From the NCBI GenBank assembly GCA_945878405.1, contig CAMCTJ010000010.1, positions 1-64,000 of the forward strand: a stretch of DNA of 64,000 nt, read 5' to 3'. The translations under genes were made by a program, and so were the position numbers. The notes beneath the pieces were generated by a model that was given only the letters and a program-made list of their open reading frames with translations, searched no databases and was not told the DNA's origin. Each line of letters opens with the position of its first letter. The stretch's first letter is position 1. The DNA is from Bdellovibrio sp. ZAP7. GTDB lineage: Bacteria > Bdellovibrionota > FAC87 > UBA2466. Positions 17,416-26,656 of this stretch are shown here, piece by piece.

Positions 17416-19488
17416 ATGGCTCAGTCTTGTCTTTGGATAGTAGCTTTACCGCTGACAGCGTTTGTGATTCAGGCGCTCGTTGGAAAGAGGCTCCCTCGCC
17501 AGGGGGATTGGGTTTCTGTGCTTGCGATTCTGGGTTCTTTCGCCCTTGCTACTCCGATTTTCCTAAAGCTCTTGGCTACCGGAGCTGTCCATGAAACTTT
17601 GCAGTTCAATTGGATGGTGATGCCTGGAGTGGACGCAGTTTCAAATAGTCCCATTCTAAACAAAGCAGTGACGCTGACTGTAGGGGTTTTAGTAAATAAC
17701 CTGACGGCCATCATGTTGTTCATGGTTACACTGTGCGCTTCTCTTATTCATATTTTCTCCACGGGTTACATGCACGGAGAGAGCCGTTATCACCTCTTCT
17801 TTGCCTACATCTCTCTTTTTTCGGCGGGAATGTTGGGCCTTGTGATCTCCGATAATCTCCTGACGCTCTTCATGTGTTGGGAAGTGATGGGGCTTTGCTC
17901 CTATCTTCTGATTGGTTTTTATTACCAAAAACTTTCTGCTAACAACGCTAGCCTAAAAGCTTTCATGACCACTCGAGTAGGGGACGTGATGTTCTTCTTG
18001 GGAATTTGTGGTCTTTATTATGTCTTTGGCACAAGCAACTTAAGTCAGATCTATGAAGGAATTAAAACTGGAGTAGGCAGCGACGTCACTCTGCTAGGGA
18101 TTCCAGCTCTCGCGTTCATTGGTTTCATGCTCATGATGGGAACCATTGGTAAGTCCGCACAGTTTCCTTTGCAGGTTTGGTTACCCGATGCGATGGAAGG
18201 CCCCACTCCGGTATCAGCCCTTATTCACGCTGCCACGATGGTGGCCGCAGGGGTTTTCTTGCTGGTGAGAACTTATCCTGTTCTTGAAGCTGCGAAAGTT
18301 GTGTTGCCAGTTATCGCAACGGTCGGGGCACTCACTGCTTTTCTGGCTGCTTGCATTGCTCTGGTTCAAGTCGATATCAAAAAAGTGCTCGCTTATTCCA
18401 CGATTTCACAATTGGGTTTCATGGTTTTAGGAATGGGAGTTGGATCTTTTGCTCCAGGCTTCATGCACGTGATTACGCATGCTTGTTTTAAAGCCTGTCT
18501 CTTCTTGGCTTCAGGCTCAGTGATTCACTCCGTTCATACGCAAGACATGCGCGAAATGGGCGGACTCAGATCGAAAATGCCCATTACTTTCCTAACGATG
18601 TTTATTGCAACACTTGCGATTGCCGGCGTACCTGGTTTTAGCGGCTTTGTGAGTAAAGACAGAATCCTGGGTGACGCTTTAGCTTATGGGATGACCCACC
18701 CTAGTCAGATGTGGATTCCAGTTTTGGGATTCATCACTGCGGGTTTAACGGCGTTTTATATGTTCCGCCTCATCTTCATGACCTTCTTTGGACACGCGCG
18801 AGATGAACACAAGCATCACCATGCCCATGAATCTCCTATCACGATGACTTTCCCGTTGATGGTCTTGGCCGCTCTGTCGTTTGCTATCGTCTTTGCAGGA
18901 CCTACGGGAATTCACTCCGTGGATGCTAATTTATTACCCATTCACTGGTTTGATCACGCACTGGATCATGTGAAAACAGAAATGGGCGTTCAAGGTTTGC
19001 ATGCCAGTGAAGAAGTTGAGCACCATGCTCACAGCCTTGCCATGATTGTTTCCTTGGTAGTGGCCGGTCTGGGTATTTTCCTTTCGGCACTGACCTATTT
19101 AAAGAAGGTCATTTCAGCTGCGGCTTTTGAAAAGGCTCTCAAGCCAGTTCACACGCTTTTGTGGAACAAATATTACTTTGATGATCTCTATATCAAGGTC
19201 GTCATCCAGAAGTTGTTTTTACCACTTACTGTATTGATGGCGAAATTTGACGACAAAGTCGTGGATCACATTTTTGTGGATGGCTGGGCCAAGGTTGCGA
19301 TGGTCTTAAAATCTGTCATTGCGAAATTTGATGATGTGGTTGTCGATAAATTGGCTGTTGATGGCTCTGGAACGGTTGTCTCCGCAGGGGGATGGGTTTT
19401 GCGCCAATTTCAGACCGGTAAAGTTCAGCAGTATTTGATTCTAACTTTCATTGTTTTTGGAATGTTACTTTTTTATATGACGAGGTGA
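17416..19488 (+). CDS. nuoL: NADH-quinone oxidoreductase subunit L (set 1), long form
   Basis: A 690-residue antiporter-like proton-pumping subunit, preceded by GAGGAG. The core has FMCWEVMGLCSYLLIG near 155 and GKSAQFPLQVWLPDAMEGPTP near 240, with the usual HAATMV segment after it. The region after helix 14 has a His-rich loop (HKHHHAHE) and a long C-terminal part that should form the lateral helix along the arm. That part contains a near-perfect repeat, AKFDDKVVDHIFVDG at 609-623 and AKFDDVVVDKLAVDG at 636-650, spaced 27 residues apart. The protein is 61 residues longer than the set 2 NuoL. Confidence 0.95.
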   Translation: MAQSCLWIVALPLTAFVIQALVGKRLPRQGDWVSVLAILGSFALATPIFLKLLATGAVHETLQFNWMVMPGVDAVSNSPILNKAVTLTVGVLVNNLTAIMLFMVTLCASLIHIFSTGYMHGESRYHLFFAYISLFSAGMLGLVISDNLLTLFMCWEVMGLCSYLLIGFYYQKLSANNASLKAFMTTRVGDVMFFLGICGLYYVFGTSNLSQIYEGIKTGVGSDVTLLGIPALAFIGFMLMMGTIGKSAQFPLQVWLPDAMEGPTPVSALIHAATMVAAGVFLLVRTYPVLEAAKVVLPVIATVGALTAFLAACIALVQVDIKKVLAYSTISQLGFMVLGMGVGSFAPGFMHVITHACFKACLFLASGSVIHSVHTQDMREMGGLRSKMPITFLTMFIATLAIAGVPGFSGFVSKDRILGDALAYGMTHPSQMWIPVLGFITAGLTAFYMFRLIFMTFFGHARDEHKHHHAHESPITMTFPLMVLAALSFAIVFAGPTGIHSVDANLLPIHWFDHALDHVKTEMGVQGLHASEEVEHHAHSLAMIVSLVVAGLGIFLSALTYLKKVISAAAFEKALKPVHTLLWNKYYFDDLYIKVVIQKLFLPLTVLMAKFDDKVVDHIFVDGWAKVAMVLKSVIAKFDDVVVDKLAVDGSGTVVSAGGWVLRQFQTGKVQQYLILTFIVFGMLLFYMTR

Positions 19489-19499
19489 GATAAACGCGT

Positions 19500-21029
19500 A
19501 TGGCTCAATTACCTATTCTTAGTTTAATGACCTTCATTCCCTTATTGGGAATGTTTGTGATTTTGGCTCTTCCAAAAGGCAAGCCGAACATGGTTCGCTG
19601 GGCATCAGTGATCTTCACTGGAATTCCCCTTCTCCTGGGCATTTGGCTTTACTTCAACTTTGATAGAACTACAGCAGCAGTTCAGTTTGTTGAACGAGTT
19701 TCCTGGATTAAGGCATTCAACATTGAATACTACATGGGTATTGATGGATTAAGCGTGCCGATGGTTCTTTTAACGGTTCTTTTGTCCTTCCTCTGTGTGT
19801 TTGCTTCTTGGGGAATCGAAAAGGGCGTCAAAGGTTACTACGCCATGTTCTTATTTTTAGAAGCGGGGATGATGGGAGTTTTCTGTGCTCTGGATTTCTT
19901 TCTTTTCTTCATTTTCTGGGAAGTGATGCTTCTTCCTATGTATTTCCTGATTGGTATTTGGGGAGGAAAAGACAAAGTCTACGCAGCTATTAAGTTTTTC
20001 CTTTATACGCTGGCGGGTTCTGTGTTGATGCTTCTTGCGATGCTCGCAATGTACTACTACTCCGAGCCGCACACTTTTGATCTTTTAGCGCTTGCTCAAA
20101 ACCATACACAGTTTTTGAACAAGACAGTGACTTTGTTTGGAGCTCAATACGCTCTAGACAAAATTCTGTGGATTGGTCTCTTTATCGGTTTTGCTATCAA
20201 GGTTCCGATTTGGCCTTTCCATACCTGGTTGCCATGGGCGCACGTGGAAGCACCGACTGCAGTTTCTGTGATTCTGGCGGGTGTTCTATTGAAAATGGGA
20301 ACTTACGGACTACTTCGTATGAATTATCCCATTTTTCCTGAAGCGACCCTTTGGGCTTCAACCGCCATGATGATTCTTGGGGTGATCAACATTATCTACG
20401 GCGCCTTCTGTGCTATGGCTCAAAAGGATTTGAAAAAGCTGGTTGCTTACTCTTCAGTTTCTCATATGGGTTATGTCATCATGGGAATGGCTAGCTTTAC
20501 CACAGCAGGGGTAAACGGAGCTGTAATGCAGATGTTTAATCACGGCACATCTACTGCGATGCTCTTTCTTTTGGTCGGTGTTGCTTATGACCGAGTCCAT
20601 CACCGGTGGATTATCAAACCCGATGGTTCCAAAGGATTTGGAGGAATTGCTTCCGTTGTTCCTGTCTATACCGGAATGATGGCAATTGCTTTGTTTGCTT
20701 CTTTAGGACTTCCTGGCTTGTCCGGGTTCATCAGCGAAGCCCTCGTTTTTCTGGGAACTTTCTCAAATCCAAAATACCAAAGTTATGTAGTGGTGGGTTC
20801 ACTAGGGATTTTGTTGGGAGCGGCTTATTTGCTGTGGATGTTCATGAGAGTGTTCTTAGGTCCTTTAAATGAAGAGCACAAAGATATGACCGATATGAAC
20901 TGGAGAGAGAAACTGACGTTGTTACCTCTTTGTGTGTTGGTCATCGTTTTGGGGGTTTATCCCATGCCAGTGCTTAATCTCATGGGGCCAACTCTCGCAA
21001 AGCTATTAAGCGCATTGGGGGTAGCATAA
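19500..21029 (+). CDS. nuoM: NADH-quinone oxidoreductase subunit M (set 1)
   Basis: A 509-residue antiporter-like subunit. The key proton-path residues E141 (FWEVMLLP) and K234 (AIKVPIWP) are present. It departs from the family in the following loop: W246 replaces the usual Asp in WLPDAH, and V255 replaces the usual Gly in APTAGS. GAGGTGAG precedes the ATG at a workable distance. nuoN follows after one base. Confidence 0.95.
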   Translation: MAQLPILSLMTFIPLLGMFVILALPKGKPNMVRWASVIFTGIPLLLGIWLYFNFDRTTAAVQFVERVSWIKAFNIEYYMGIDGLSVPMVLLTVLLSFLCVFASWGIEKGVKGYYAMFLFLEAGMMGVFCALDFFLFFIFWEVMLLPMYFLIGIWGGKDKVYAAIKFFLYTLAGSVLMLLAMLAMYYYSEPHTFDLLALAQNHTQFLNKTVTLFGAQYALDKILWIGLFIGFAIKVPIWPFHTWLPWAHVEAPTAVSVILAGVLLKMGTYGLLRMNYPIFPEATLWASTAMMILGVINIIYGAFCAMAQKDLKKLVAYSSVSHMGYVIMGMASFTTAGVNGAVMQMFNHGTSTAMLFLLVGVAYDRVHHRWIIKPDGSKGFGGIASVVPVYTGMMAIALFASLGLPGLSGFISEALVFLGTFSNPKYQSYVVVGSLGILLGAAYLLWMFMRVFLGPLNEEHKDMTDMNWREKLTLLPLCVLVIVLGVYPMPVLNLMGPTLAKLLSALGVA

Positions 21030-21030
21030 C

Positions 21031-22512
21031 GTGACTCCGGAAATGCTGGTTAGTTTAAAGGCGTTTGCTCCCGAGCTCACTCTCGTGGGCTTTCTCTCTC
21101 TGTTGTTTTTGCTCGATGGGTTTGTACCCAAACTTCGAGAGAACCGGTTTCCCCTTATCTGGGTGATTGTTTCCTGCTTTGCTGCTGGAGTTGCAACGGC
21201 TGTTGGAAAAGGCCTTTCGGGAGATTTCTTTTCAGGGTTGGTTACCGAAACTGGGTTGGTCGCTTTTTTTCGTTACTTCTTCTTCTTTGCTTGTGGAGTG
21301 ACTGCCTATGTGACTTTGGGGTCCAAAGAAATCGAGGAGCGGGGCCGCTCGGAATTTTCTTTACTCATCCTTTGCATGACTTTTGGAATGAGCCTCATGG
21401 TTTTGGCGAATCATTTCCTCATGCTCTATATCGGAATTGAAACCGTCTCTATTATTTCCTTTGTCCTAGCCGGGTTCAATCGAGAAAGTTCTCGTTCAAA
21501 CGAAGCTTCATTTAAATATTTAGTTTATGGGGCTGTTTCCTCGGGTCTTATGATCTACGGAATCAGTTTAGTTTATGGGTACACAGGCGCTCTCAGTTAC
21601 CCTGCGATTGCCGAAGCTTTGATCAAAAATAATGGCACCCATCCCTTTGTTTTCTACCTAGCTTTGGTGATGATCTACGCGGGATTTGCCTACAAAATTT
21701 CCTCTTTTCCCTTTCACTTTTGGACCCCTGACGTTTACGAGGGTTCCCCAACTCCTGTGGCAACTTTCTTTTCCGTCGGGCCTAAAGCGGCTGGATTTGG
21801 TGCTCTCCTACACTTTGTTTTAACCGCTCTCTCACAAAAGCAAGAGGGTGGGGTGTTTACTCCGATCGCAGGCATTCAGTTAGCTCCTGTAATGGCTTTG
21901 ATTTCTGCAGCCACGATGGTCGTTGGAAACTTGAGTGCAATTGCTCAAACCAACGTGAAAAGAATGCTAGCTTTTTCCAGTATTGCTCACGTGGGCTATG
22001 TGCTCATGGGGTTTGTTGTCATGACGCCAGCTGCTTTCTCCTCCATTATTTTTTATCTCATTGCTTACTGTGCAATGAATCTGGGCGCTTTTTGGATCGT
22101 AGGAATTGTAACCGACGAGAAAAAAGGGTCCGAACTCAGTGATTTCAAGGGAATGGGCTGGAGAACACCCGTGATGGGGGTTTGCATGGCCATCTTCCTG
22201 TTTTCTCTCACTGGAATTCCTCTCTTTTCGGGCTTTATTGGTAAGTTTCTTATCTTTGGAAATCTTATCCAGAGCCAATCCTATCTTTGGTTAGCTCTTT
22301 TAGGAGTTTTGAACAGCGTCGTATCTCTCTATTACTACACCAAAATTCTTAGAGCGATGTGGTTAGAAAAGCCAGAGAGTTCAGATTCAGCAGAGCTCCG
22401 ACTTCCCTTGTCCCAATTAGTTGGCTTATTGGGATTAGCACTTCCAACAGTAATTTTAGGATTATTCTTTTCACCTGTTTTGGAAATGGCTCAGCGTTGG
22501 ATCACTCAGTAA
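21031..22512 (+). CDS. nuoN: NADH-quinone oxidoreductase subunit N (set 1)
   Basis: A 493-residue antiporter-like subunit beside NuoK. The lysine helix is KISSFPFHFWTPDVYEGSPTP near 225, and the KRMLAFSSIAHVGY segment, typical of NuoN, lies near 310. Translation starts at GTG, one base after the nuoM stop. The stop is followed without any gap by the ATG of the second nuoA, so sets 1 and 2 are physically one operon. Confidence 0.94.
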   Translation: MTPEMLVSLKAFAPELTLVGFLSLLFLLDGFVPKLRENRFPLIWVIVSCFAAGVATAVGKGLSGDFFSGLVTETGLVAFFRYFFFFACGVTAYVTLGSKEIEERGRSEFSLLILCMTFGMSLMVLANHFLMLYIGIETVSIISFVLAGFNRESSRSNEASFKYLVYGAVSSGLMIYGISLVYGYTGALSYPAIAEALIKNNGTHPFVFYLALVMIYAGFAYKISSFPFHFWTPDVYEGSPTPVATFFSVGPKAAGFGALLHFVLTALSQKQEGGVFTPIAGIQLAPVMALISAATMVVGNLSAIAQTNVKRMLAFSSIAHVGYVLMGFVVMTPAAFSSIIFYLIAYCAMNLGAFWIVGIVTDEKKGSELSDFKGMGWRTPVMGVCMAIFLFSLTGIPLFSGFIGKFLIFGNLIQSQSYLWLALLGVLNSVVSLYYYTKILRAMWLEKPESSDSAELRLPLSQLVGLLGLALPTVILGLFFSPVLEMAQRWITQ

Positions 22513-22875
22513 ATGGAAACTTTACTCCCATTAGCTATTCTTCTGATTGTTTCTCTTCTTCTTTGCGCAAGCATTTTAATTGTTACTCAATTATTGGGGC
22601 CAAAAAATCCCGTCCCTTCCCGATTAGAATCCTACGAATGTGGGATAAAGCCTGAGAGTGGACCCCATGTTCCCTTTAAAAGTAGCTTTTATTTGATAGC
22701 GGTCTTATTTCTCCTTTTTGACGTAGAAGCCGCTTTCTTTCTGCCTTGGGCTCTTGTTTATAAAGAATCTTTGGCAGAGGGCCCCGCACTTCTTTGGGCA
22801 CTCCTCGTTTACTTGGGGCTAATGGCAGTGGGCCTTTTTTATATTTTGCAAAAGAAGATACTGAGACTGAATTAG
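22513..22875 (+). CDS. nuoA: NADH-quinone oxidoreductase subunit A (set 2)
   Basis: A 120-residue second copy of subunit A. It keeps YECGIKP near 37 and LFDVEAAFFLPWA in helix 2. It is not a recent duplicate of the copy at 14997: the sequences differ over most of the length outside these motifs. It starts at the base after the nuoN stop. The nuoH ATG follows its stop by one base. Confidence 0.93.
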   Translation: METLLPLAILLIVSLLLCASILIVTQLLGPKNPVPSRLESYECGIKPESGPHVPFKSSFYLIAVLFLLFDVEAAFFLPWALVYKESLAEGPALLWALLVYLGLMAVGLFYILQKKILRLN

Positions 22876-22876
22876 T

Positions 22877-23941
22877 ATGACGGTACTTGATTTCATTATT
22901 GCTGGGCTCAAAGCCATCGTAATTTTAGTGGCTGTGATCCAGGTGGTTCCTGTCATGATTTATGTCGAGCGCAAAGTAGCAGCTTTGATTCAAGATAGAC
23001 CAGGGCCAAACCGAGTGGGCCCCTTTGGGTTATTACAACCTGTTGCCGACGCTTTGAAGTTTCTTTTAAAAGAAGATCCCATTCCCCTTTATACCCATCG
23101 ACTTCTTTACACTTTAGCTCCGTTTCTTTCTTTGATTCCTGCTTGTTTGGTGATTGCTGCACTTCCCATTGCAGATAAGGCCATTTTGTTTGGAAAAGAA
23201 ATCACGATTCAGATATCGGATCTCGACGTTTCTTTAATTTACGTGCTCGCTATTGGGTCCTTGGGAGTTTATGGAATTTTGTTTGGAGGATGGGCCTCCA
23301 ATAATAAGTATTCCCTCATTGGGGCTTTAAGATCCGCATCCCAAATGGTCAGTTATGAATTGCCCCTTGGTCTCGCCGCTGTGGGGGCAGTAATGGTTTT
23401 TGGGACTTTTTCTTTGAGAGAAATGGTTCTGCAACAAGAAGGAACGCTATTAGGTGTTCTTCCGAATTGGGGAATTTTCTATCAGCCTATTGGATTTCTT
23501 ATTTTTCTCGTGGCCTCATTCGCCGAGACAAACCGACTCCCTTTCGATCTCCCTGAGTCAGAAGCCGAGTTAGTGGCTGGCTTTCATACGGAATATGGAA
23601 GTATGAAGTTTGCGACTTTCTTCATGGCCGAATACATGAATTTGGCAACGATGTCGGGCTTGATGACGGTTATTTACTTTGGGGGATGGCACTTGCCTTG
23701 GGTGACCGATGCTCAACTGTTGGAACTTCTTGGCTCACAGAATCTCCTCTGTTTGATTCAAGTGGGCACCTATATTTTCAAAGTTTCTGTTTTCATGTTT
23801 TTGTATGTACTTATTCGTTGGACCTTACCTCGATTTCGTTTCGATCAGCTCTTAACTCTCTCCTGGGGAAGTCTTATTCCAATAGGGCTACTGAATATCG
23901 TCGTGAGCGCTATCCTCATGTATGTCTTGGGGGGGAAATAA
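22877..23941 (+). CDS. nuoH: NADH-quinone oxidoreductase subunit H (set 2)
   Basis: A 354-residue second subunit H. YVERKVAALIQDRPGPNRVG and ETNRLPFDLPESEAELVAG are intact, and the C-terminal RWTLPRFRFDQLL segment is present. Compared with the first copy it lacks the extended N-terminus and the Gly-rich tail. The stop overlaps the ATG of nuoJ (TAATG). Confidence 0.95.
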   Translation: MTVLDFIIAGLKAIVILVAVIQVVPVMIYVERKVAALIQDRPGPNRVGPFGLLQPVADALKFLLKEDPIPLYTHRLLYTLAPFLSLIPACLVIAALPIADKAILFGKEITIQISDLDVSLIYVLAIGSLGVYGILFGGWASNNKYSLIGALRSASQMVSYELPLGLAAVGAVMVFGTFSLREMVLQQEGTLLGVLPNWGIFYQPIGFLIFLVASFAETNRLPFDLPESEAELVAGFHTEYGSMKFATFFMAEYMNLATMSGLMTVIYFGGWHLPWVTDAQLLELLGSQNLLCLIQVGTYIFKVSVFMFLYVLIRWTLPRFRFDQLLTLSWGSLIPIGLLNIVVSAILMYVLGGK

Positions 23942-24444
23942 TGAAAGAAGCGGTTTTTACTTTTTTCTCATTATTCACGCTTCTGACAGCAGCTGGTGTG
24001 GTGCTCTCCCGAAACGTGATCTATAGCGCTTTTAACTTGGTGCTGTGTTTTTTTGGGCTAGCTACTCTGTATCTTTTGTGGGGAGCTACCTTCATTTCCA
24101 TGGTTCAAATCCTGATTTATGCAGGCGCTATTGTTGTTTTGTTTGTATTTGTGGTGATGCTTCTTAACTTTGAGAAGCCGAATGAGCGCAAGACCCGACT
24201 TCCCATAATTCTTTTGTCCAGCGCTGGAGTTTGGACCTTTGCCCTCATTCTCCTTCGCGTTCTTTCAAAGAGCGTGGGCGAGATTCCAGTTTTGGAAACA
24301 ACGGCTCGGGCTTCGGTCCGAACGGTTTCTAAATTGTTGTTCTCTCAGTATTTATGGCCATTCGAGGTCTTAACTGTTTTTCTCTTGGCTCTGATCGTGG
24401 GTATTTTTGTATTGGCTCGGCCGGAAGGGGAGGAAGTGAAATGA
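23941..24444 (+). CDS. nuoJ: NADH-quinone oxidoreductase subunit J (set 2)
   Basis: A 167-residue second subunit J with YAGAIVVLFVFVVMLL in helix 3. The start at 23941 is chosen for the TAATG overlap with nuoH; the longer in-frame extension upstream lies inside nuoH and has no homology to the family. The stop overlaps the nuoK ATG (ATGA). Confidence 0.93.
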   Translation: MKEAVFTFFSLFTLLTAAGVVLSRNVIYSAFNLVLCFFGLATLYLLWGATFISMVQILIYAGAIVVLFVFVVMLLNFEKPNERKTRLPIILLSSAGVWTFALILLRVLSKSVGEIPVLETTARASVRTVSKLLFSQYLWPFEVLTVFLLALIVGIFVLARPEGEEVK

Positions 24445-24764
24445 TTCTCGCAGAAAAGCTCACTTCCATGGCCTATTGGAGTCACTTCGTTAGCATCGCT
24501 TTGTTTGCTTTAGGGTTACTGGGATTTCTCACTCGAAGAAATGCGCTGATCGTTCTCATGAGTTTGGAACTGATGCTCAATGCCGTGAATTTACTTCTAG
24601 TTCAAATTGCAATGCGCACTGGAACTTCTGAAGGGATTGTCCTGGTGGTTTTTGTAATCACGGTAGCTGCGGCTGAGGTGGCTGTTGGATTGGGAATCAT
24701 CTTAAATCTTTACCGAATGAAAAAAACAGTAGATTTGGGTTCGTTTAGGAATTTATCGGGTTAA
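24441..24764 (+). CDS. nuoK: NADH-quinone oxidoreductase subunit K (set 2)
   Basis: A 107-residue second subunit K with both functional glutamates, E43 (SLELMLNA) and E79 (AAAEVAVGLGI). The start is set by the ATGA overlap with nuoJ and matches the length of the first copy exactly. nuoL begins two bases after its stop. Confidence 0.95.
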   Translation: MILAEKLTSMAYWSHFVSIALFALGLLGFLTRRNALIVLMSLELMLNAVNLLLVQIAMRTGTSEGIVLVVFVITVAAAEVAVGLGIILNLYRMKKTVDLGSFRNLSG

Positions 24765-24766
24765 CT

Positions 24767-26656
24767 ATGCAGAGCATTTTCCTATTAATGATGGTCGCAC
24801 CCTTGTTGGGCAGTATTGCTAATGGTCTTGTTCTCCGTTCGAGTGAAGCAAAGCGAGCAGGGACGTTAGCCACTGTTGCAGTGTTTGTCTCATTTTTCTG
24901 CGCACTCATTCTATTTTCTCAAGTTGCCTCAGGAGCTGGGGAGCCCATAGAAATGTCCTGGCCGTGGATTCAAATTGGAAATTTAAACATCGAATGGGGT
25001 TTTCGATTTGATCGCCTAACATCCGTGATGAGCTTAGTGATTACCGGTGTGGGTAGCTTGATTCATCTTTACTCGATCGGGTACATGTCGCATGAAAAAG
25101 GCAGTTACCGCTATTTTGCGTATTTAAACCTGTTCGTTTTTCTCATGTTGGTCTTGGTGAGCGCAGGCAACTTAGCTGCCCTCTTTGTGGGATGGGAAGG
25201 AGTAGGGCTTTGTTCTTATTTACTCATTGGTTATTGGTTTGAAGATCCCGAAAAGGCAAAAGCAGGGATGAAGGCATTTCTTGTTAATAGAATCGGAGAC
25301 GCCGGATTCTTAATGGGAATGTTTTTTTGTTATCAGCTTTTTGGAACGTTAGATTTCCAGAAAATTAACGCCGCTATTGATGCTCAATCAGGTTTCAATA
25401 TTCAGCTCATGAACATTGCTGCTTTCTTTTTGTTCGTTGGTGCTACGGGAAAGTCGGCTCAAGTTCCACTCTATGTTTGGCTGCCCGATGCTATGGCGGG
25501 TCCGACTCCGGTTTCTGCTTTGATCCACGCAGCGACCATGGTTACTTCGGGCATTTATTTAATTGCTCGGTTGGAGCCCCTTTTTGTAATGACTACCGAC
25601 ACCAACACGGTGATCGCATTCACCGGCTTGGGAACTGCGCTCTTAGCCGCCTTCATAGCGACTAGCCAAAGAGATATTAAAAAAGTTTTGGCTTATTCTA
25701 CCGTAAGCCAGTTGGGACTAATGGTGTTGGCCTTGGGGTGTCGGGCCTATGTGGCTGCCTTATTTCATCTCGTGACTCACGCGTTTTTCAAAGCACTTTT
25801 GTTTTTGGGATCGGGGAGTGTCATTCATGCTCTTGAAGGGGAACAAGATATCAGCAAAATGGGCGGACTTCGAAAGAGTCTTCCTGTTACCTCGCTGACT
25901 TTTTTAGCGGGTACCGTGGCGATTGCAGGCATTCCCCCTCTCGCTGGGTTCTTTAGTAAAGATACGATTCTCCATGCGGCTCTGGTTGCAGATTTTCGAC
26001 TTTGGATTGGCGGAGCAGTCGTAGCCACTCTGACAGCTTTTTATATGTTTCGACTTTATAGTCTGACCTTCTTGGGGACCTATCGAGGCAAAGCCCATCC
26101 CCACGAGAGCCCCTGGGTGATGACTTTGCCTTTGGTGATTTTAGCAGTTGCCAGTGTGTTTGCTGGATTTCTGGGAGTCCCGCACGAATTTCATTGGATC
26201 CCAAACTTCTTTGAAGAATACCTTAAGCCGGTGATCCCACCTTATGAGTTCGAGGGTACCCTCGCTATTTCCTCTCACCAGGCAATGTTAATCACAACGG
26301 GTTTGGCCTTTTTGTCGAGTGCATTGGCCCTAGTTATTTTTTCGAGAGCGAAATCAACGGAAACCAAGATTTCGTTATTTCGTCCCTTTCAGATGGTGTT
26401 TGAAAATCGTTTTTGGGTAGACGAGCTCTATGGTGCTTTGTTTGTGAGACCCTTCCAGGCGATATCTAAGTTTTTTGCGGCGATCGTGGATCCGAAAGTT
26501 ATCGACGGCGGAATTCTTTTGATGTCTCGAGCGGCAAAACGTCTCGGGGGAGTAGTCGTTCTCGTCCAGACCGGAAATGTTCAGTGGTACCTGTTCCTGA
26601 TGATGATTGGGGTTGTCGGGGGACTGTTTTTACTTCTCCGAGGGAGAGTGATCTAA
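24767..26656 (+). CDS. nuoL: NADH-quinone oxidoreductase subunit L (set 2)
   Basis: A 629-residue second subunit L of ordinary length. FVGWEGVGLCSYLLIGYWF near 145, GKSAQVPLYVWLPDAMAGPTP near 230 and the HAATMV segment are all canonical, as is the RFWVDELYGALFV turn into the lateral helix near 545. It lacks both the His-rich loop and the 27-residue repeat seen in the first copy. The stop overlaps nuoM (TAATG). Confidence 0.95.
   Translation: MQSIFLLMMVAPLLGSIANGLVLRSSEAKRAGTLATVAVFVSFFCALILFSQVASGAGEPIEMSWPWIQIGNLNIEWGFRFDRLTSVMSLVITGVGSLIHLYSIGYMSHEKGSYRYFAYLNLFVFLMLVLVSAGNLAALFVGWEGVGLCSYLLIGYWFEDPEKAKAGMKAFLVNRIGDAGFLMGMFFCYQLFGTLDFQKINAAIDAQSGFNIQLMNIAAFFLFVGATGKSAQVPLYVWLPDAMAGPTPVSALIHAATMVTSGIYLIARLEPLFVMTTDTNTVIAFTGLGTALLAAFIATSQRDIKKVLAYSTVSQLGLMVLALGCRAYVAALFHLVTHAFFKALLFLGSGSVIHALEGEQDISKMGGLRKSLPVTSLTFLAGTVAIAGIPPLAGFFSKDTILHAALVADFRLWIGGAVVATLTAFYMFRLYSLTFLGTYRGKAHPHESPWVMTLPLVILAVASVFAGFLGVPHEFHWIPNFFEEYLKPVIPPYEFEGTLAISSHQAMLITTGLAFLSSALALVIFSRAKSTETKISLFRPFQMVFENRFWVDELYGALFVRPFQAISKFFAAIVDPKVIDGGILLMSRAAKRLGGVVVLVQTGNVQWYLFLMMIGVVGGLFLLLRGRVI

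Noticed and set aside
23686-23940. N-terminal extension of the second nuoJ
   Set aside because: It lies within nuoH in another frame; the TAATG overlap and family length set the start at 23941.
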